Assembly (NCBI GenBank): GCA_013360465.1
Contig: JABWBO010000002.1
Span: forward strand, 103,907-167,906
Length of the DNA: 64,000 bases
Origin: Anaerolineae bacterium
GTDB lineage: Bacteria; Chloroflexota; Anaerolineae; Aggregatilineales; Phototrophicaceae
Direction of reading: 5' to 3'
In this document: positions 45,342 to 53,185 of the stretch, piece after piece
Layout of the letters: each line of letters starts with the position of its first letter
How positions within the stretch are numbered: the first letter of the stretch is position 1
Program-made: the position numbers and the translations under genes
The notes under the pieces: model-generated
What the model saw: only the letters and a program-made list of their open reading frames with translations
The model's database searches: none
What the model was told of the DNA's origin: nothing

Positions 45342-46787
45342 CTAGCCAATTGACCCTTCGAGCTGAATCTGAATGAGACGATTCATCTCAAGGGCATATT
45401 CCATGGGAAGCTCTTTGACCAGCGGCTCAATGAAGCCGTTCACGATCATGGCGTTGGCTTCGTCCTCGCTCATGCCGCGTGACATGGCATAAAAGAGCTG
45501 ATCCTCGCCAACGCGCGAAACCGAAGCTTCGTGTCCCATGGTCACGTGTTTGGCGTCGACTTCCATCGTCGGATAGGTGTCCGATCTACTACGCTCATCC
45601 AGAAGAAGCGCATCACAGACTACATTGCTTTTGACGTTGTCGGCGCCTTCGACGATCTTGAGGAGACCACGATAGCTGGCGCGTCCGCCGTCCTTGCTGA
45701 TCGACTTGCTGATAATCTGGCTTGTGGTGTTCGGCGCAAGGTGCGTGATCTTGGCTCCGGCGTCCTGGTGCTGCCCTGCCCCGGCAAAGGCAATAGACAG
45801 GACCTCTCCGTGCGCGCCCTCGCCCGCCAGGATAACCGCCGGATACTTCATTGTGACCTTGCTGCCAAGGTTGCCATCTACCCACTCCATCGTAGCGCGT
45901 TCGTGAGCAATAGCGCGCTTGGTGACAAGGTTGTACACGTTGTTCGACCAGTTCTGAATGGTCGTATACCGGCAGCGTCCTCCCGCTTTGATGATGATCT
46001 CCACCACCGCGCTGTGCAGGCTGTCGCTGCTGTATATGGGAGCCGTACAACCCTCAACATAATGGACGTAGGCATCCTCATCAACGATGATCAGGGTGCG
46101 CTCAAACTGCCCCATGTTCTGCGTGTTGATGCGGAAGTAGGCTTGCAGCGGCATTTCCACATGCACGCCCTTCGGCACATAGATGAACGAACCTCCCGAC
46201 CAGACTGCGCTGTTCAGAGCAGCGAACTTATTATCCGCCGAGGGGATCACCGTGCCGAAATATTCCCGGACAAGCTCTGGATAGTCCCGCAGCCCCGAAT
46301 CCATATCCGTGAAGATGACACCCTTGGCTTCCAGGTCCTTGCGGATGCTGTGATAGACCACCTCAGACTCGTACTGCGCGGTCACGCCCTGGAGGTATTT
46401 CTGCTCGGCTTCCGGGATGCCCAGGCGGTCGAAAGTCGTCTTGATCTCTGCCGGAATATCGTCCCAGTTCTTGCCCTGCCGATCTATGGCTCGCACGAAG
46501 TAATGGATGCTGTCGAAGTCGATACCGCTGAGGTCTGCGCCCCAGTTCGGCATGGGTCTCTCGACAAAGTGCTGATAGGCGCTCAGGCGAAATTCGGTCA
46601 TCCATTCCGGTTCGTGCTTCATCTGGCTGATCTCGCGGACGGTGTCCTCGCTCAAACCAGGACGGCTCTTGTAGGTGTAGTTCTCGGCTTCGTGGAATCC
46701 GTACTTCTCGGCATACGAACTGCCGACTTCCTTCAGCGCCGATTCCTCGGCGCTCAACTGCTTTTCACTGGCGACAGTATCGACCAT
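45342..46787 (-). CDS. sufB: Fe-S cluster scaffold subunit SufB
   Basis: SufB is the main scaffold on which SUF clusters are built. It has 481 residues with the near-invariant pieces [91 protein letters not shown] and [20 protein letters not shown], whose Cys corresponds to the sulphur-accepting cysteine. It lies 27 bases after sufC. A 696-codon open frame on the opposite strand is a shadow of sufB and sufC. Confidence 0.97.
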   Translation of the reverse strand: MVDTVASEKQLSAEESALKEVGSSYAEKYGFHEAENYTYKSRPGLSEDTVREISQMKHEPEWMTEFRLSAYQHFVERPMPNWGADLSGIDFDSIHYFVRAIDRQGKNWDDIPAEIKTTFDRLGIPEAEQKYLQGVTAQYESEVVYHSIRKDLEAKGVIFTDMDSGLRDYPELVREYFGTVIPSADNKFAALNSAVWSGGSFIYVPKGVHVEMPLQAYFRINTQNMGQFERTLIIVDEDAYVHYVEGCTAPIYSSDSLHSAVVEIIIKAGGRCRYTTIQNWSNNVYNLVTKRAIAHERATMEWVDGNLGSKVTMKYPAVILAGEGAHGEVLSIAFAGAGQHQDAGAKITHLAPNTTSQIISKSISKDGGRASYRGLLKIVEGADNVKSNVVCDALLLDERSRSDTYPTMEVDAKHVTMGHEASVSRVGEDQLFYAMSRGMSEDEANAMIVNGFIEPLVKELPMEYALEMNRLIQIQLEGSIG

Positions 46788-46814
46788 GATCCAACCTCTT
46801 CTCGCCGGTCCGGC

Positions 46815-47588
46815 TTACTCTACGACCTCGAAGCGTTCACGAACCCAGTCGTATCCGGTCTCTTCCAGGCGAAGTGCCAGGTCAGGACCCCCGCTCTCCA
46901 CAATTCGACCGTTGTACATGACATGGACGAATTCGGGGCGAATGTAGTTAAGAATGCGCTGATAGTGCGTGATAACCAGTACGCCAAGTCCGGGTCCGCG
47001 CAGCTTGTTCACGCCTTCAGAGACGATTCGCAGCGCGTCGATATCCAGACCGCTGTCCGTCTCATCAAGGATGGCAACAGAAGGCTGAAGCACCGCCATT
47101 TGCAGAATTTCGGCGCGTTTCTTTTCGCCGCCGCTGAAGCCCTCGTTCAGATAACGCCCCGCAAAGCTGTGATCCATTTGCAGCATATCCATTTTGGCGC
47201 GCATCAGCTTGCGAAAGTCGCCGATAGAGATGCCCTTACTCTCAGGGTCTTCGGCTTTCAGCCGGGCGTTGATCGCCAGACGAAGGAAGTTGGCGAGCGT
47301 GACGCCGGGGATGGATACCGGGTACTGGAATGCCAGGAACAGCCCTGCCCGACTGCGCACATCCGGTTCCTGTTCGAGGATATTCTCGCCCTTGAAGATG
47401 ATCTCCCCACCCGTAACCTCATAGGCAGGGTTGCCGAGCAGTACGTTTGCCAGCGTGCTTTTGCCAGAGCCATTGGGACCCATGAGCGCGTGAACTTCCC
47501 CCTGCTTCACCGTCAAGTCCACACCGCGCAGGATGGGTTTGCCCTCCACCGATACATGCAGGTTCCGAATTTCCAATGCAGCGCCCAT
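46815..47588 (-). CDS. sufC: SUF ATPase SufC
   Basis: SufC is the ABC-type ATPase of the SufBC2D complex. Walker A is [17 protein letters not shown], the signature is [14 protein letters not shown], and Walker B is [17 protein letters not shown] start it at the ATG at 47588 ([20 protein letters not shown]), with GGAGGA upstream, giving about 257 residues. An ATG at 47654 is in frame but overlaps the predicted -10 of its own promoter. It is the first gene of the operon. Confidence 0.95.
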   Translation of the reverse strand: MGAALEIRNLHVSVEGKPILRGVDLTVKQGEVHALMGPNGSGKSTLANVLLGNPAYEVTGGEIIFKGENILEQEPDVRSRAGLFLAFQYPVSIPGVTLANFLRLAINARLKAEDPESKGISIGDFRKLMRAKMDMLQMDHSFAGRYLNEGFSGGEKKRAEILQMAVLQPSVAILDETDSGLDIDALRIVSEGVNKLRGPGLGVLVITHYQRILNYIRPEFVHVMYNGRIVESGGPDLALRLEETGYDWVRERFEVVE

Positions 47589-47657
47589 TCTGGCGACTTC
47601 CTCCGATTTCATCCTGGTTAAATCTACTCTGTACCCACAGGTGCAAAGATGCATGTG

Positions 47658-47741
47658 AGTATAACAGTCTGATGGGGCAAAGTCAACGTTTTTATCATAG
47701 TCATTATAAAAATTGACTTAGAAAATCTGCTGTGCTACCAT
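47658..47741. promoter_or_regulatory. Mirror-image divergent promoters with shared inverted repeat (suf control region)
   Basis: Minus strand: TTGACT (47686-47681) and TATACT (47663-47658), spacer 17, drives sufC. Plus strand: TTGACT (47713-47718) and TACCAT (47736-47741), spacer 17, drives the SufT-like gene. The two -35 boxes are the ends of an inverted repeat, AAGTCAA with TTGACTT, with TTTTTAT and ATAAAAA as inner arms. The region is markedly AT-rich. A dimeric repressor bound here could shut both promoters; the regulator is not identified. Confidence 0.7.
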
Positions 47742-47778
47742 CTCGGTCGTGAGACCACAACAAGATGGACGGATAACA

Positions 47779-48093
47779 ATGAGCGACGAAACCCGCCAGC
47801 AGGTCACTATCGACGGCTTACGAGAAGCGCTTCGAACGGTTGTCGATCCCGAAATCAACATGAACGTGATTGAACTGGGGTTAATCCGGAATGTCGAACT
47901 GGGCGACTCGACCTGTCACATCGTCATGATCATGACCACCCCATTCTGCCCCTACGCCCCTGCCCTGCTTGAGCAGACGCGCCGCACCGCTCAGGAATAT
48001 GTTGGTGTTCCCACCACCATTGAAATGGGGATGGAGATGTGGGACCCGACCATGATGGAAGAAGGCGCCGCCGACGACTGGGGATTGTTCTAG
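47779..48093 (+). CDS. sufT: MIP18/DUF59 family protein (SufT/PaaD-like)
   Basis: This is a Fe-S cluster maturation factor of about 104 residues. The core reads LREALRTVVDPEINMNVIEL followed by GLIRNVEL, and the conserved cysteine lies in TTPFCPYAPALLEQTR. The ATG at 47779 is used because the longer GTG start at 47749 falls too near the transcript start. It is divergent from sufC over a shared control region, which ties it to the SUF pathway. The SufT name is inferred from family and context. Confidence 0.88.
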   Translation: MSDETRQQVTIDGLREALRTVVDPEINMNVIELGLIRNVELGDSTCHIVMIMTTPFCPYAPALLEQTRRTAQEYVGVPTTIEMGMEMWDPTMMEEGAADDWGLF

Positions 48094-48098
48094 CCGTC

Positions 48099-49157
48099 TC
48101 AGGTGATGCGGATTTCGCCGCTGCCGCCGGTAACCCGACCGATAATCGCGGCAGGTTCGCCATGAGCCCGAAGTTCCTCGTACAAAGCGACCGCCTGCCC
48201 CGACGGCAGCGCAATCAGCAGTCCACCTGAGGTCTGAGGATCAAACAGGAGATTCCGCTGATTGTCAGCCAGCAGAACGTCGTAGCGGACCCAGGTCTCG
48301 AAATACGCCCGATTTCGACTCAAGCCGCCGGCAAAGGTCTCCAGCGTCGCACAGCGAAGCGCGCCATCGATCCACTCCAGGGCGGCGAAGTCGATTTCGA
48401 AACAGACCCCACCGAGATGCGCCATCTCGTGGGCATGCCCGATCAACCCATAGCCAGTGATGTCCGTTGCACTGTGCGCCCCGTGCTTGAGCGCCAGCTC
48501 TGACGCAGCACGATTGAGGCGTTTCATGATCTTCACCGCAGCTTCGACCTCGCTGGCACGCGCCAGATCACGTTTCAGCGCAGTCGTGATCACCCCGCTG
48601 CCCAGCGGCTTGGTCAGCACCAGCAGGTCCCCTGGGACGGAACCGGCTTTGGTGAGGATTTGTTCCGGGTGAATGCGTCCGGTCACCGCCAGCCCATATT
48701 TGGGTTCTTTATCGGTCACAGTGTGACCACCAGCGATGACCGCCCCGGCTTCGCGCACTTTTTCCGCCCCACCCCTCAGAATCTCGCTCAGGGTTCCCAG
48801 TCCATATCCATCTGGGTAGGCGACGAGATTGAGCGCCATCAGCGGCTGCCCTCCCATCGCGTATATATCACTGAGGGCGTTAGCGGCGGCGATTGCCCCG
48901 TAATCATACGGGTCATCCACGACCGGCGGGAAAAAATCCATTGTCGAGATGATCGCCAGGTCGGGCGTCAGGCGCAAAACCGCCGCATCGTCCGGTGAAT
49001 TCAAGCCTACGAGCAGGTCGGGGAATGCTTCAGTTGTAAAAAGCCCGGTGAGCGGCTGCAAAACTTGCGCCAGGTCGCGTGGACCGAGTTTTGCCGCTCA
49101 ACCAGCGCAGGCAGCCAGCGCCGTCAGCTTTGGATGTGCCAAGTTCAAATCCCTCAC
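48099..49157 (-). CDS. selD: Selenophosphate synthetase, selenocysteine-containing (in-frame UGA)
   Basis: SelD makes selenophosphate from selenide and ATP for selenoprotein and selenouridine synthesis. A plain ORF call starts at a TTG at 49061, but the family N terminus continues upstream: HPKLTALAACAG, then UGA at 49098-49100 (codon 20), then AAKLGPRDLAQVLQPLTGLF. UGA falls exactly where other SelD proteins have the catalytic Cys or Sec (U/C-x-x-K), so I read it as selenocysteine. The start is the GTG at 49157; a stop in frame lies just upstream. The remaining core (SPDDAAVL, STMDFFPPVVDDPYDYG, GGHTVTDKEP, TDITGYGLIGHA and DPQTSGGLL) is intact, giving about 352 residues. It lies close to and divergent from tRNA-Pro. 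Confidence 0.93.
49058..49094 (-). promoter_or_regulatory. Candidate bacterial SECIS hairpin in selD
   Basis: Starting 3 bases after the UGA, GCAAAACT pairs perfectly with AGTTTTGC (49094-49087 with 49065-49058). Inside, GGTC (49085-49082) can pair with GACC (49076-49073) around a CACGC loop, placing the apical loop about 17-22 bases downstream of the UGA, within the usual bacterial SECIS distance. The structure was drawn by eye; SelB binding is inferred. Confidence 0.6.
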
Positions 49158-49195
49158 GAGTCAAGGGAACCAACTATACTCAAGACTTCAGCACC

Positions 49196-49224
49196 TTGAA
49201 AGATCGGCTTCAGCGCGCTATACT
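49196..49224 (+). promoter_or_regulatory. Promoter of tRNA-Pro
   Basis: TTGAAA (49196-49201) and TATACT (49219-49224) are separated by 17 bases, with the tRNA starting 11 bases downstream of the -10. Confidence 0.7.
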
Positions 49225-49235
49225 CTTCAGCGTTA

Positions 49236-49310
49236 CGGGGTGTGGCGCAGCCTGGCTAGCGCGCTTGCATGGGGTGCAAGAGGTCCCCGGTTCAAATCCG
49301 GGCTCCCCGA
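49236..49310 (+). tRNA. tRNA-Pro (anticodon GGG)
   Basis: The gene begins CGGGGTGTGGCGCAGC, as bacterial proline tRNAs do. The anticodon stem is CTTGC/GCAAG with loop ATGGGGT, giving anticodon GGG. The T arm is CCCGG TTCAAAT CCGGG. The acceptor CGGGGTG pairs with CTCCCCG except for a T-T mismatch at position 6:67. Discriminator is A; no CCA is encoded. The 3' end is copied in tandem just downstream, so this is the probable integration target of the phage-like element. Confidence 0.93.
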
Positions 49311-49333
49311 CGTTCAAATCCGGGCTCCCCGAC
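49290..49333. repeat. Tandem 22-bp duplication of the tRNA-Pro 3' end (att candidate)
   Basis: Bases 49290-49311 (tRNA T-loop to just past the discriminator, starting GTTCAAATCCGGG) are repeated exactly at 49312-49333. A tRNA 3' end copied beside a nearby tyrosine integrase gene is the typical look of an attachment site. The other end of the element should hold a further copy, outside this window. Confidence 0.75.
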
Positions 49334-49446
49334 TGGCTCTTTCGGTTCGTTCCGCGTGGCGTGACTCTGTTTGGGGTCCCCCACTAGATCACCGTAAAGC
49401 CTGTGTTGTTAAGGTGCGTCGCAGCTTCTTCGCTGCCCGTGTATTG

Positions 49447-49490
49447 CCCCGCTGATCGTCGCCGCCAAGCATCGGATCAGCGGGGTTTTG
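49447..49490 (+). terminator. Rho-independent terminator downstream of tRNA-Pro
   Basis: CCCCGCTGATC (49447-49457) pairs with GATCAGCGGGG (49475-49485), followed by TTTTG. The rest of 49334-49558 shows no gene that I can support. Confidence 0.78.
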
Positions 49491-49558
49491 ATTCGCCAGC
49501 TTCTTGCGCCGGCAGTCGCGCGCCCGGCGTCGGGCCGGGTCAGGTCCTCCCCGCGCGC

Positions 49559-50404
49559 TTACTCGCAATACTCTCCATCATCATCGCCGTCGAGATTCGA
49601 CGGGTCCCCGGGGCACGCCGCAATATAGGAATTCATCTCAGCGCGTGACGCAAAGTCATCGCACTTGTACAGATCGCCCGAGCAGTTCCAGCTTCGCGCT
49701 GCCGGCACGCTCGTCGAAGCGGCAGCCGGTGCCAACGTCCACACCTCAGTTGCCGGCGCCGCTTGTGCCGGCACAACGTCTTGCAGCTCCGTCACCACCA
49801 ACCGCGCCAGCAGCTCATCGCGGCGGATATTGCCCGTGTAGAAGGCGATCAAGTCGTCGACGTACACCAGGATTGTCCCCGCGACGTTGCCATCTGGATT
49901 CCCAACCACCAGCATTACCGTCTCTAGGTCGAGCCCAAAATTCTTGATCGCCGCTGCAACCGCGATCAGGACATCGACGCCTTCCGCTTGCACGCCGGGC
50001 AGGTCCGTCGCGCTCACCACGTAAGCGATGATCGCCTCGCGACCATCGGTCACCCGCACGTCCGTCACATCCGCCTCGCTCAGCAGGTCAAGTCCTTCGC
50101 GGATTGCCCTGGTGGATTCACCAACATCAAAAGCTGGCGTGGCAGTTACCTCGGGACTCGGCGTTTCGCTCGGAAGAGGTGTTTCAGTTGGCGCCGGCGT
50201 CGCGCTGGGCGCATCCGTCGCCGTTGGCAGGTGGGTAGCAGTCATCTGCTCAGATGTCGCGCTCCATTCGACATCTGACAGCGTTGGAGTTACCGACGGT
50301 AAGACCGCCAGCGTTGGTAATACAGGCTCGCTTGAAGAGCAACCGGCGAAGGTGATTGCGGAGATCAGTAGAAGAGAAGGGATCGTTGTCCGCCGGCGTG
50401 CCAT
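49559..50404 (-). CDS. Lipoprotein with Excalibur-like calcium-binding C terminus
   Basis: This predicted exported lipoprotein has about 281 residues from the ATG at 50404. The lipobox is TFAGC near residue 21. A Thr/Pro/Ser linker of about 70 residues leads to a middle domain (about 95-205) of unknown type. The C-terminal 40 residues have the Excalibur pattern: CDDFASRAEMNSYIA, CPGDPSNLDGDDDGEYCE, with an EF-hand-like DGDDDGE loop. In a lysogeny-like position beside the regulator gene it could be a lysogenic-conversion or exclusion protein expressed by the prophage. That role is inference. Confidence 0.78.
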   Translation of the reverse strand: MARRRTTIPSLLLISAITFAGCSSSEPVLPTLAVLPSVTPTLSDVEWSATSEQMTATHLPTATDAPSATPAPTETPLPSETPSPEVTATPAFDVGESTRAIREGLDLLSEADVTDVRVTDGREAIIAYVVSATDLPGVQAEGVDVLIAVAAAIKNFGLDLETVMLVVGNPDGNVAGTILVYVDDLIAFYTGNIRRDELLARLVVTELQDVVPAQAAPATEVWTLAPAAASTSVPAARSWNCSGDLYKCDDFASRAEMNSYIAACPGDPSNLDGDDDGEYCE

Positions 50405-50408
50405 CTCA

Positions 50409-50642
50409 TCACGCCTCGACCTCGACCACGTCGACGATCTGCGGGTCCGTCCAGTTGCGCCCGTAAACCTTCGCGAGGTTGACGACCGCCAGCGGCACCT
50501 CATTGGCAAGCACCTCGTCAGAATACACGTACTTGCGCACGGTCGTCTGCGACATGCCAGCCTCTTTGGCGACTGAATATGCGGATCTGCCGGTTTCTTC
50601 GTGAATGTTCTTGAAACGAAAGCGGAACTTCATGCGCTTCAT
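50409..50642 (-). CDS. Small HTH transcriptional regulator (phage repressor-like)
   Basis: The protein has about 77 residues beginning MKRMKFRFRFKN. The helix-turn-helix is GRSAYSVAKEAGMSQTTVRKYV, of which the recognition helix is MSQTTVRKYV. The C-terminal part (VPLAVVNLAKVYGRNW) is a short dimerisation-like segment. The ATG at 50642 is chosen; an ATG at 50633 is also possible. The gene reads away from the integrase, across a palindromic control region, as lysogeny repressors do. The lipoprotein gene follows 5 bases after its stop. Confidence 0.75.
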   Translation of the reverse strand: MKRMKFRFRFKNIHEETGRSAYSVAKEAGMSQTTVRKYVYSDEVLANEVPLAVVNLAKVYGRNWTDPQIVDVVEVEA

Positions 50643-50655
50643 CCCACCACCACCC

Positions 50656-50735
50656 TCGTTAATGTCCCCAATATACAACAGCATATTGACGCATGTCAAG
50701 GTATTGGTGTATCATTACGTCAAGCACTTGATACA
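50656..50735. promoter_or_regulatory. Divergent control region with palindromic operators
   Basis: Minus-strand promoter for the HTH gene: TTGACA then 18 bases then TATATT. Plus-strand promoter toward the integrase: TTGACG (50686-50691), 18 bases, TATCAT (50710-50715). TTGACGCATGTCAA (50686-50699) is a palindrome covering both -35 boxes. A second inverted repeat, GTGTATCA with TGATACAC, spans about 50707-50736. Both are good operator candidates for the small HTH protein. Confidence 0.6.
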
Positions 50736-50736
50736 C

Positions 50737-50771
50737 GAAAGCACCCGGCGCTGTAATCGCCGGGTGCTTTC
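50737..50771 (+). promoter_or_regulatory. Perfect hairpin in the integrase mRNA leader
   Basis: GAAAGCACCCGGCG (50737-50750) pairs fully with CGCCGGGTGCTTTC (50758-50771) around a seven-base loop. A short T run only follows, so it is a weak terminator or an attenuator; it ends 50 bases before the integrase ATG. Confidence 0.6.
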
Positions 50772-50821
50772 TCCGCCCACTACCGTTGGCAGAATGCCAG
50801 TTACAGAAAGGCTCAACTCCC

Positions 50822-51928
50822 ATGTTTGCCCCGTCTGTTCCCGACACTTCCATCATACCACTGAATCCCATCCACATTGACACGACCTGGCTGCGCTATT
50901 TTGACCCTGCCGCGGCAATGGCGGCAGTCGCAGCCCACATCGAAAGCCTCCCCTCTGCGCGGACCCCGGAACGGCACACAGCCCACGTCTACGAAGCCGG
51001 GTTGAAATACTTTTTGGACTGGGCGGGATGGGCATTGCCCACCGAGGACCTCATGCAGGCATTCGTAGCTCATCTGCTGAATCGCGGACTGCGCAGCGGG
51101 ACCGTCGCCAGCAAATACTTGGCTCCAACCCGTTTGTACTTGAACAAGCTTGCTGGGCAGCACATCACGGGGTTTTCCGGCACCACGCGCGACTACATCG
51201 CCGACTGCCGTGAGCATATCCGCGCCGCCGCCGCCATTCGCACCCCGCGCGCTGACGTCTCGACCAACGTACCTCCCCTCTGGCGTGCCGACTTTGTCCG
51301 ACTGGACATTAAGCAGGTCAATGCCGTGCTGCGCAGTCTGCCCCGCCCCGCCCTCTCCGCCATGCGCGACTACGCGCTCCTGCATATCGCTTTCTCGACC
51401 GGGCTGCGCCTCGCCGAGTTTGCACGCATCTCCCTCGACGCCATCACTCCTGCCGATGGCGGGTATCTGATCACCGTGCGCGGTAAGCGGTCGAATATCG
51501 ACCCGGTGCCCATCAGCGCCGAAGCCATGTCCGATCTGCGCGCGTGGGTCGATGCCTTTAACGCCAACCTCGCCGCCGATGACCCTCGCCGCATTGTAGA
51601 CGAGCGCCCGGTCTGGCAGCCGTTGACCCGGTCTGATCGCCACATGCCCGTCGGCTCCAATGCCTATGACCCCCTGCGCGGCATGTCCCACCAGGCGCTG
51701 CGCGACATCATTGCCCGGCGCACGTCCGCCGCCCTGGGCGCGAAGTTTGAATGCGCGCCTCACGATATGCGCCGCACAGCAGCGGCGATGGCATACGATG
51801 CCGGGATGAATATCACCGACATCCAACAGCTGCTGCGTCACAAAGACGCCAGCACGACCATGCGCTATGTGGGCACGAAGCCCGACTTCCACAAGCGCGC
51901 CCTTTCTACTTACATTAGCTTCGGTTGA
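50822..51928 (+). CDS. int: Tyrosine recombinase / phage integrase
   Basis: This is a site-specific recombinase of about 368 residues from the ATG at 50822. The N-terminal SAM-like core-binding domain is about residues 35-150. The catalytic domain carries the full set: Arg in STGLRLAEFARI, Lys in VRGKRSN, HDMRR in CAPHDMRRTAA, His in LLRHKDASTTM and the nucleophile Tyr in MRYVGTKPDFHK. The gene lies 1.5 kb from the tRNA-Pro 3' repeat, which it most likely uses. A long open frame on the opposite strand is a shadow. Confidence 0.95.
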   Translation: MFAPSVPDTSIIPLNPIHIDTTWLRYFDPAAAMAAVAAHIESLPSARTPERHTAHVYEAGLKYFLDWAGWALPTEDLMQAFVAHLLNRGLRSGTVASKYLAPTRLYLNKLAGQHITGFSGTTRDYIADCREHIRAAAAIRTPRADVSTNVPPLWRADFVRLDIKQVNAVLRSLPRPALSAMRDYALLHIAFSTGLRLAEFARISLDAITPADGGYLITVRGKRSNIDPVPISAEAMSDLRAWVDAFNANLAADDPRRIVDERPVWQPLTRSDRHMPVGSNAYDPLRGMSHQALRDIIARRTSAALGAKFECAPHDMRRTAAAMAYDAGMNITDIQQLLRHKDASTTMRYVGTKPDFHKRALSTYISFG

Positions 51929-51957
51929 CCAACCTCCTTCTGCTTGCAAGACCTTCG

Positions 51958-51987
51958 CGCGCCCTCTTTCACGAGGGCGCGTTATTT
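51958..51987 (+). terminator. Terminator after the integrase gene
   Basis: CGCGCCCTC (51958-51966) pairs with GAGGGCGCG (51973-51981), followed by TTATTT. Confidence 0.78.
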
Positions 51988-52039
51988 GCCGGTCGCTCTG
52001 CTATTCTCACCTCATCATGATCGCCTTTTGGAGGGTGGT

Positions 52040-52654
52040 TTGAGCGACATCGAACGAACGCTGATCGAGATCATAGGCTACGTCTTGACGGGCGGGCTGG
52101 TATTCCTTTTCTCACAGCGTGCGACCGCAGCCAAAGTTGCTGGCGCTACTGCCCAGGCGACCGCGCAAACGGCGCAGATGGATCGCTCTATTGCCGACCT
52201 CATTCGACGGCTTGACGAAGAATCGACGCTGCGCAAAACAGCCACGTTGGAGGTAAACGAGCTTCGCGCACGGCTGGCTGAAGAACGCGAAGCGCTGATC
52301 GCCCACCGTGCCGCTACCACTGAGCAGCTCGCCAGCCTAAAGTCCACGTCGGACCACCAGCGCGGCGAAATCGCCCAGCTCACCGAGCATGTGAGCCAGT
52401 TGCGCGCCGAACGCGACGCTCTCAAAACCGAGCGCGACCGCGTTCGTGCGGAACGCGATCAGTCGCGCGGCGAAGCAGCATCACTTGCGGGCGAGATCGC
52501 CATCGTCAATGAGCGACTTGCCAAGGCGGAGAAACAGATCATCGAGCTAACAATCGAGAAGGGCGCATTTGAGCTTCTTCTCGACCGGTTGCATATCAAT
52601 GTCGTTTCGTCAGTCTCAGTCAAGGAGTCCTATCTTGAAGCTGTTCCAGCGTGA
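52040..52654 (+). CDS. Single-pass membrane protein with long coiled coil
   Basis: The protein has about 204 residues. The start is a TTG at 52040 with GGAGG five bases upstream. One transmembrane helix (about 10-30) is followed by a coiled coil of some 150 residues rich in Ala, Glu, Arg and Leu (heptad patterns such as ELRARLAEEREALIAHRAAT) to near the C terminus. No enzyme motif. It overlaps the following membrane gene by 20 bases. Possibly a lysis (spanin/holin-like) or exclusion protein of the element, but unproved. Confidence 0.65.
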   Translation: MSDIERTLIEIIGYVLTGGLVFLFSQRATAAKVAGATAQATAQTAQMDRSIADLIRRLDEESTLRKTATLEVNELRARLAEEREALIAHRAATTEQLASLKSTSDHQRGEIAQLTEHVSQLRAERDALKTERDRVRAERDQSRGEAASLAGEIAIVNERLAKAEKQIIELTIEKGAFELLLDRLHINVVSSVSVKESYLEAVPA

Positions 52655-53147
52655 TTCCCTGTTTTTTACCTTCATCCTGTTGGCGTCTCTTCTCATCGTG
52701 ATTGCCCTCCTCAGCGGCGCAGCCCCGACCCTTGCCCAGTCCGCCGACCTTCCCCTGCTCGCCACCAACACGCCGACGATGGTCCCCACTCCGCCCACCC
52801 TCACCAATGTCGTCCCCGACCCATTGCCCGGCATACCCGGCGAGACCTTTTCGGCGACTATCATTGCGTTGACCCTCATCGTCCTCGGTTTGATCGGCGC
52901 ACTCGCTTACGGTCAGGGTAAATCGATCCAGGCGCTCTACCAATCTCTACCACCCGAAGCGACCGCGTTTTTGCGTGCTGTGTTGGAGATCATCGCGCAA
53001 AAGGCAGATGTCACCCCTACGCCGCTCGACGATGCAGCGCTGCATCAGCTCCTGACCAGCCTTGGCTACGACTTGCAGCGAACAACCGACGGGCGTATCA
53101 TCTTGATACCCACCGCTTCGCGTGGACCAATTTCCGCAGGAGATTAG
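52635..53147 (+). CDS. Small membrane protein with two hydrophobic segments
   Basis: The protein has about 170 residues. The start is TTG at 52635 with AAGGAG upstream at 52621. There is an N-terminal transmembrane/signal segment (about 8-34), a Pro/Thr-rich stretch, a second transmembrane helix (about 70-92) and a C-terminal helical domain of 75 residues. No family is recognised; a holin is possible. It is translationally coupled to the coiled-coil gene. Confidence 0.6.
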   Translation: MKLFQRDSLFFTFILLASLLIVIALLSGAAPTLAQSADLPLLATNTPTMVPTPPTLTNVVPDPLPGIPGETFSATIIALTLIVLGLIGALAYGQGKSIQALYQSLPPEATAFLRAVLEIIAQKADVTPTPLDDAALHQLLTSLGYDLQRTTDGRIILIPTASRGPISAGD

Positions 53148-53185
53148 CCGTCGCCCCGGCTGACCTCCGCCCCTTCCGCAAGGAC

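Noticed and set aside
45531..47621. Long 696-codon open frame on the plus strand across sufB and sufC
   Set aside because: It is fully antisense to two highly conserved genes, has no family similarity and arises from codon bias on the true strand.
47589..47654. Longer sufC start at the ATG at 47654
   Set aside because: That ATG lies inside the predicted -10 region of the sufC promoter, and the extra residues do not fit the family.
49312..49333. A second tRNA gene
   Set aside because: Only the T-arm and acceptor 3' half are copied; no D arm or anticodon arm is associated with the second copy.
50737..50771. Hairpin as a true terminator or CRISPR-like repeat
   Set aside because: It has only a short T run and occurs once; no repeat-spacer pattern is present anywhere in the window.
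50813..51949. 378-codon open frame antisense to the integrase gene
   Set aside because: The sense frame contains the full recombinase active site; the antisense frame has no recognisable domain.
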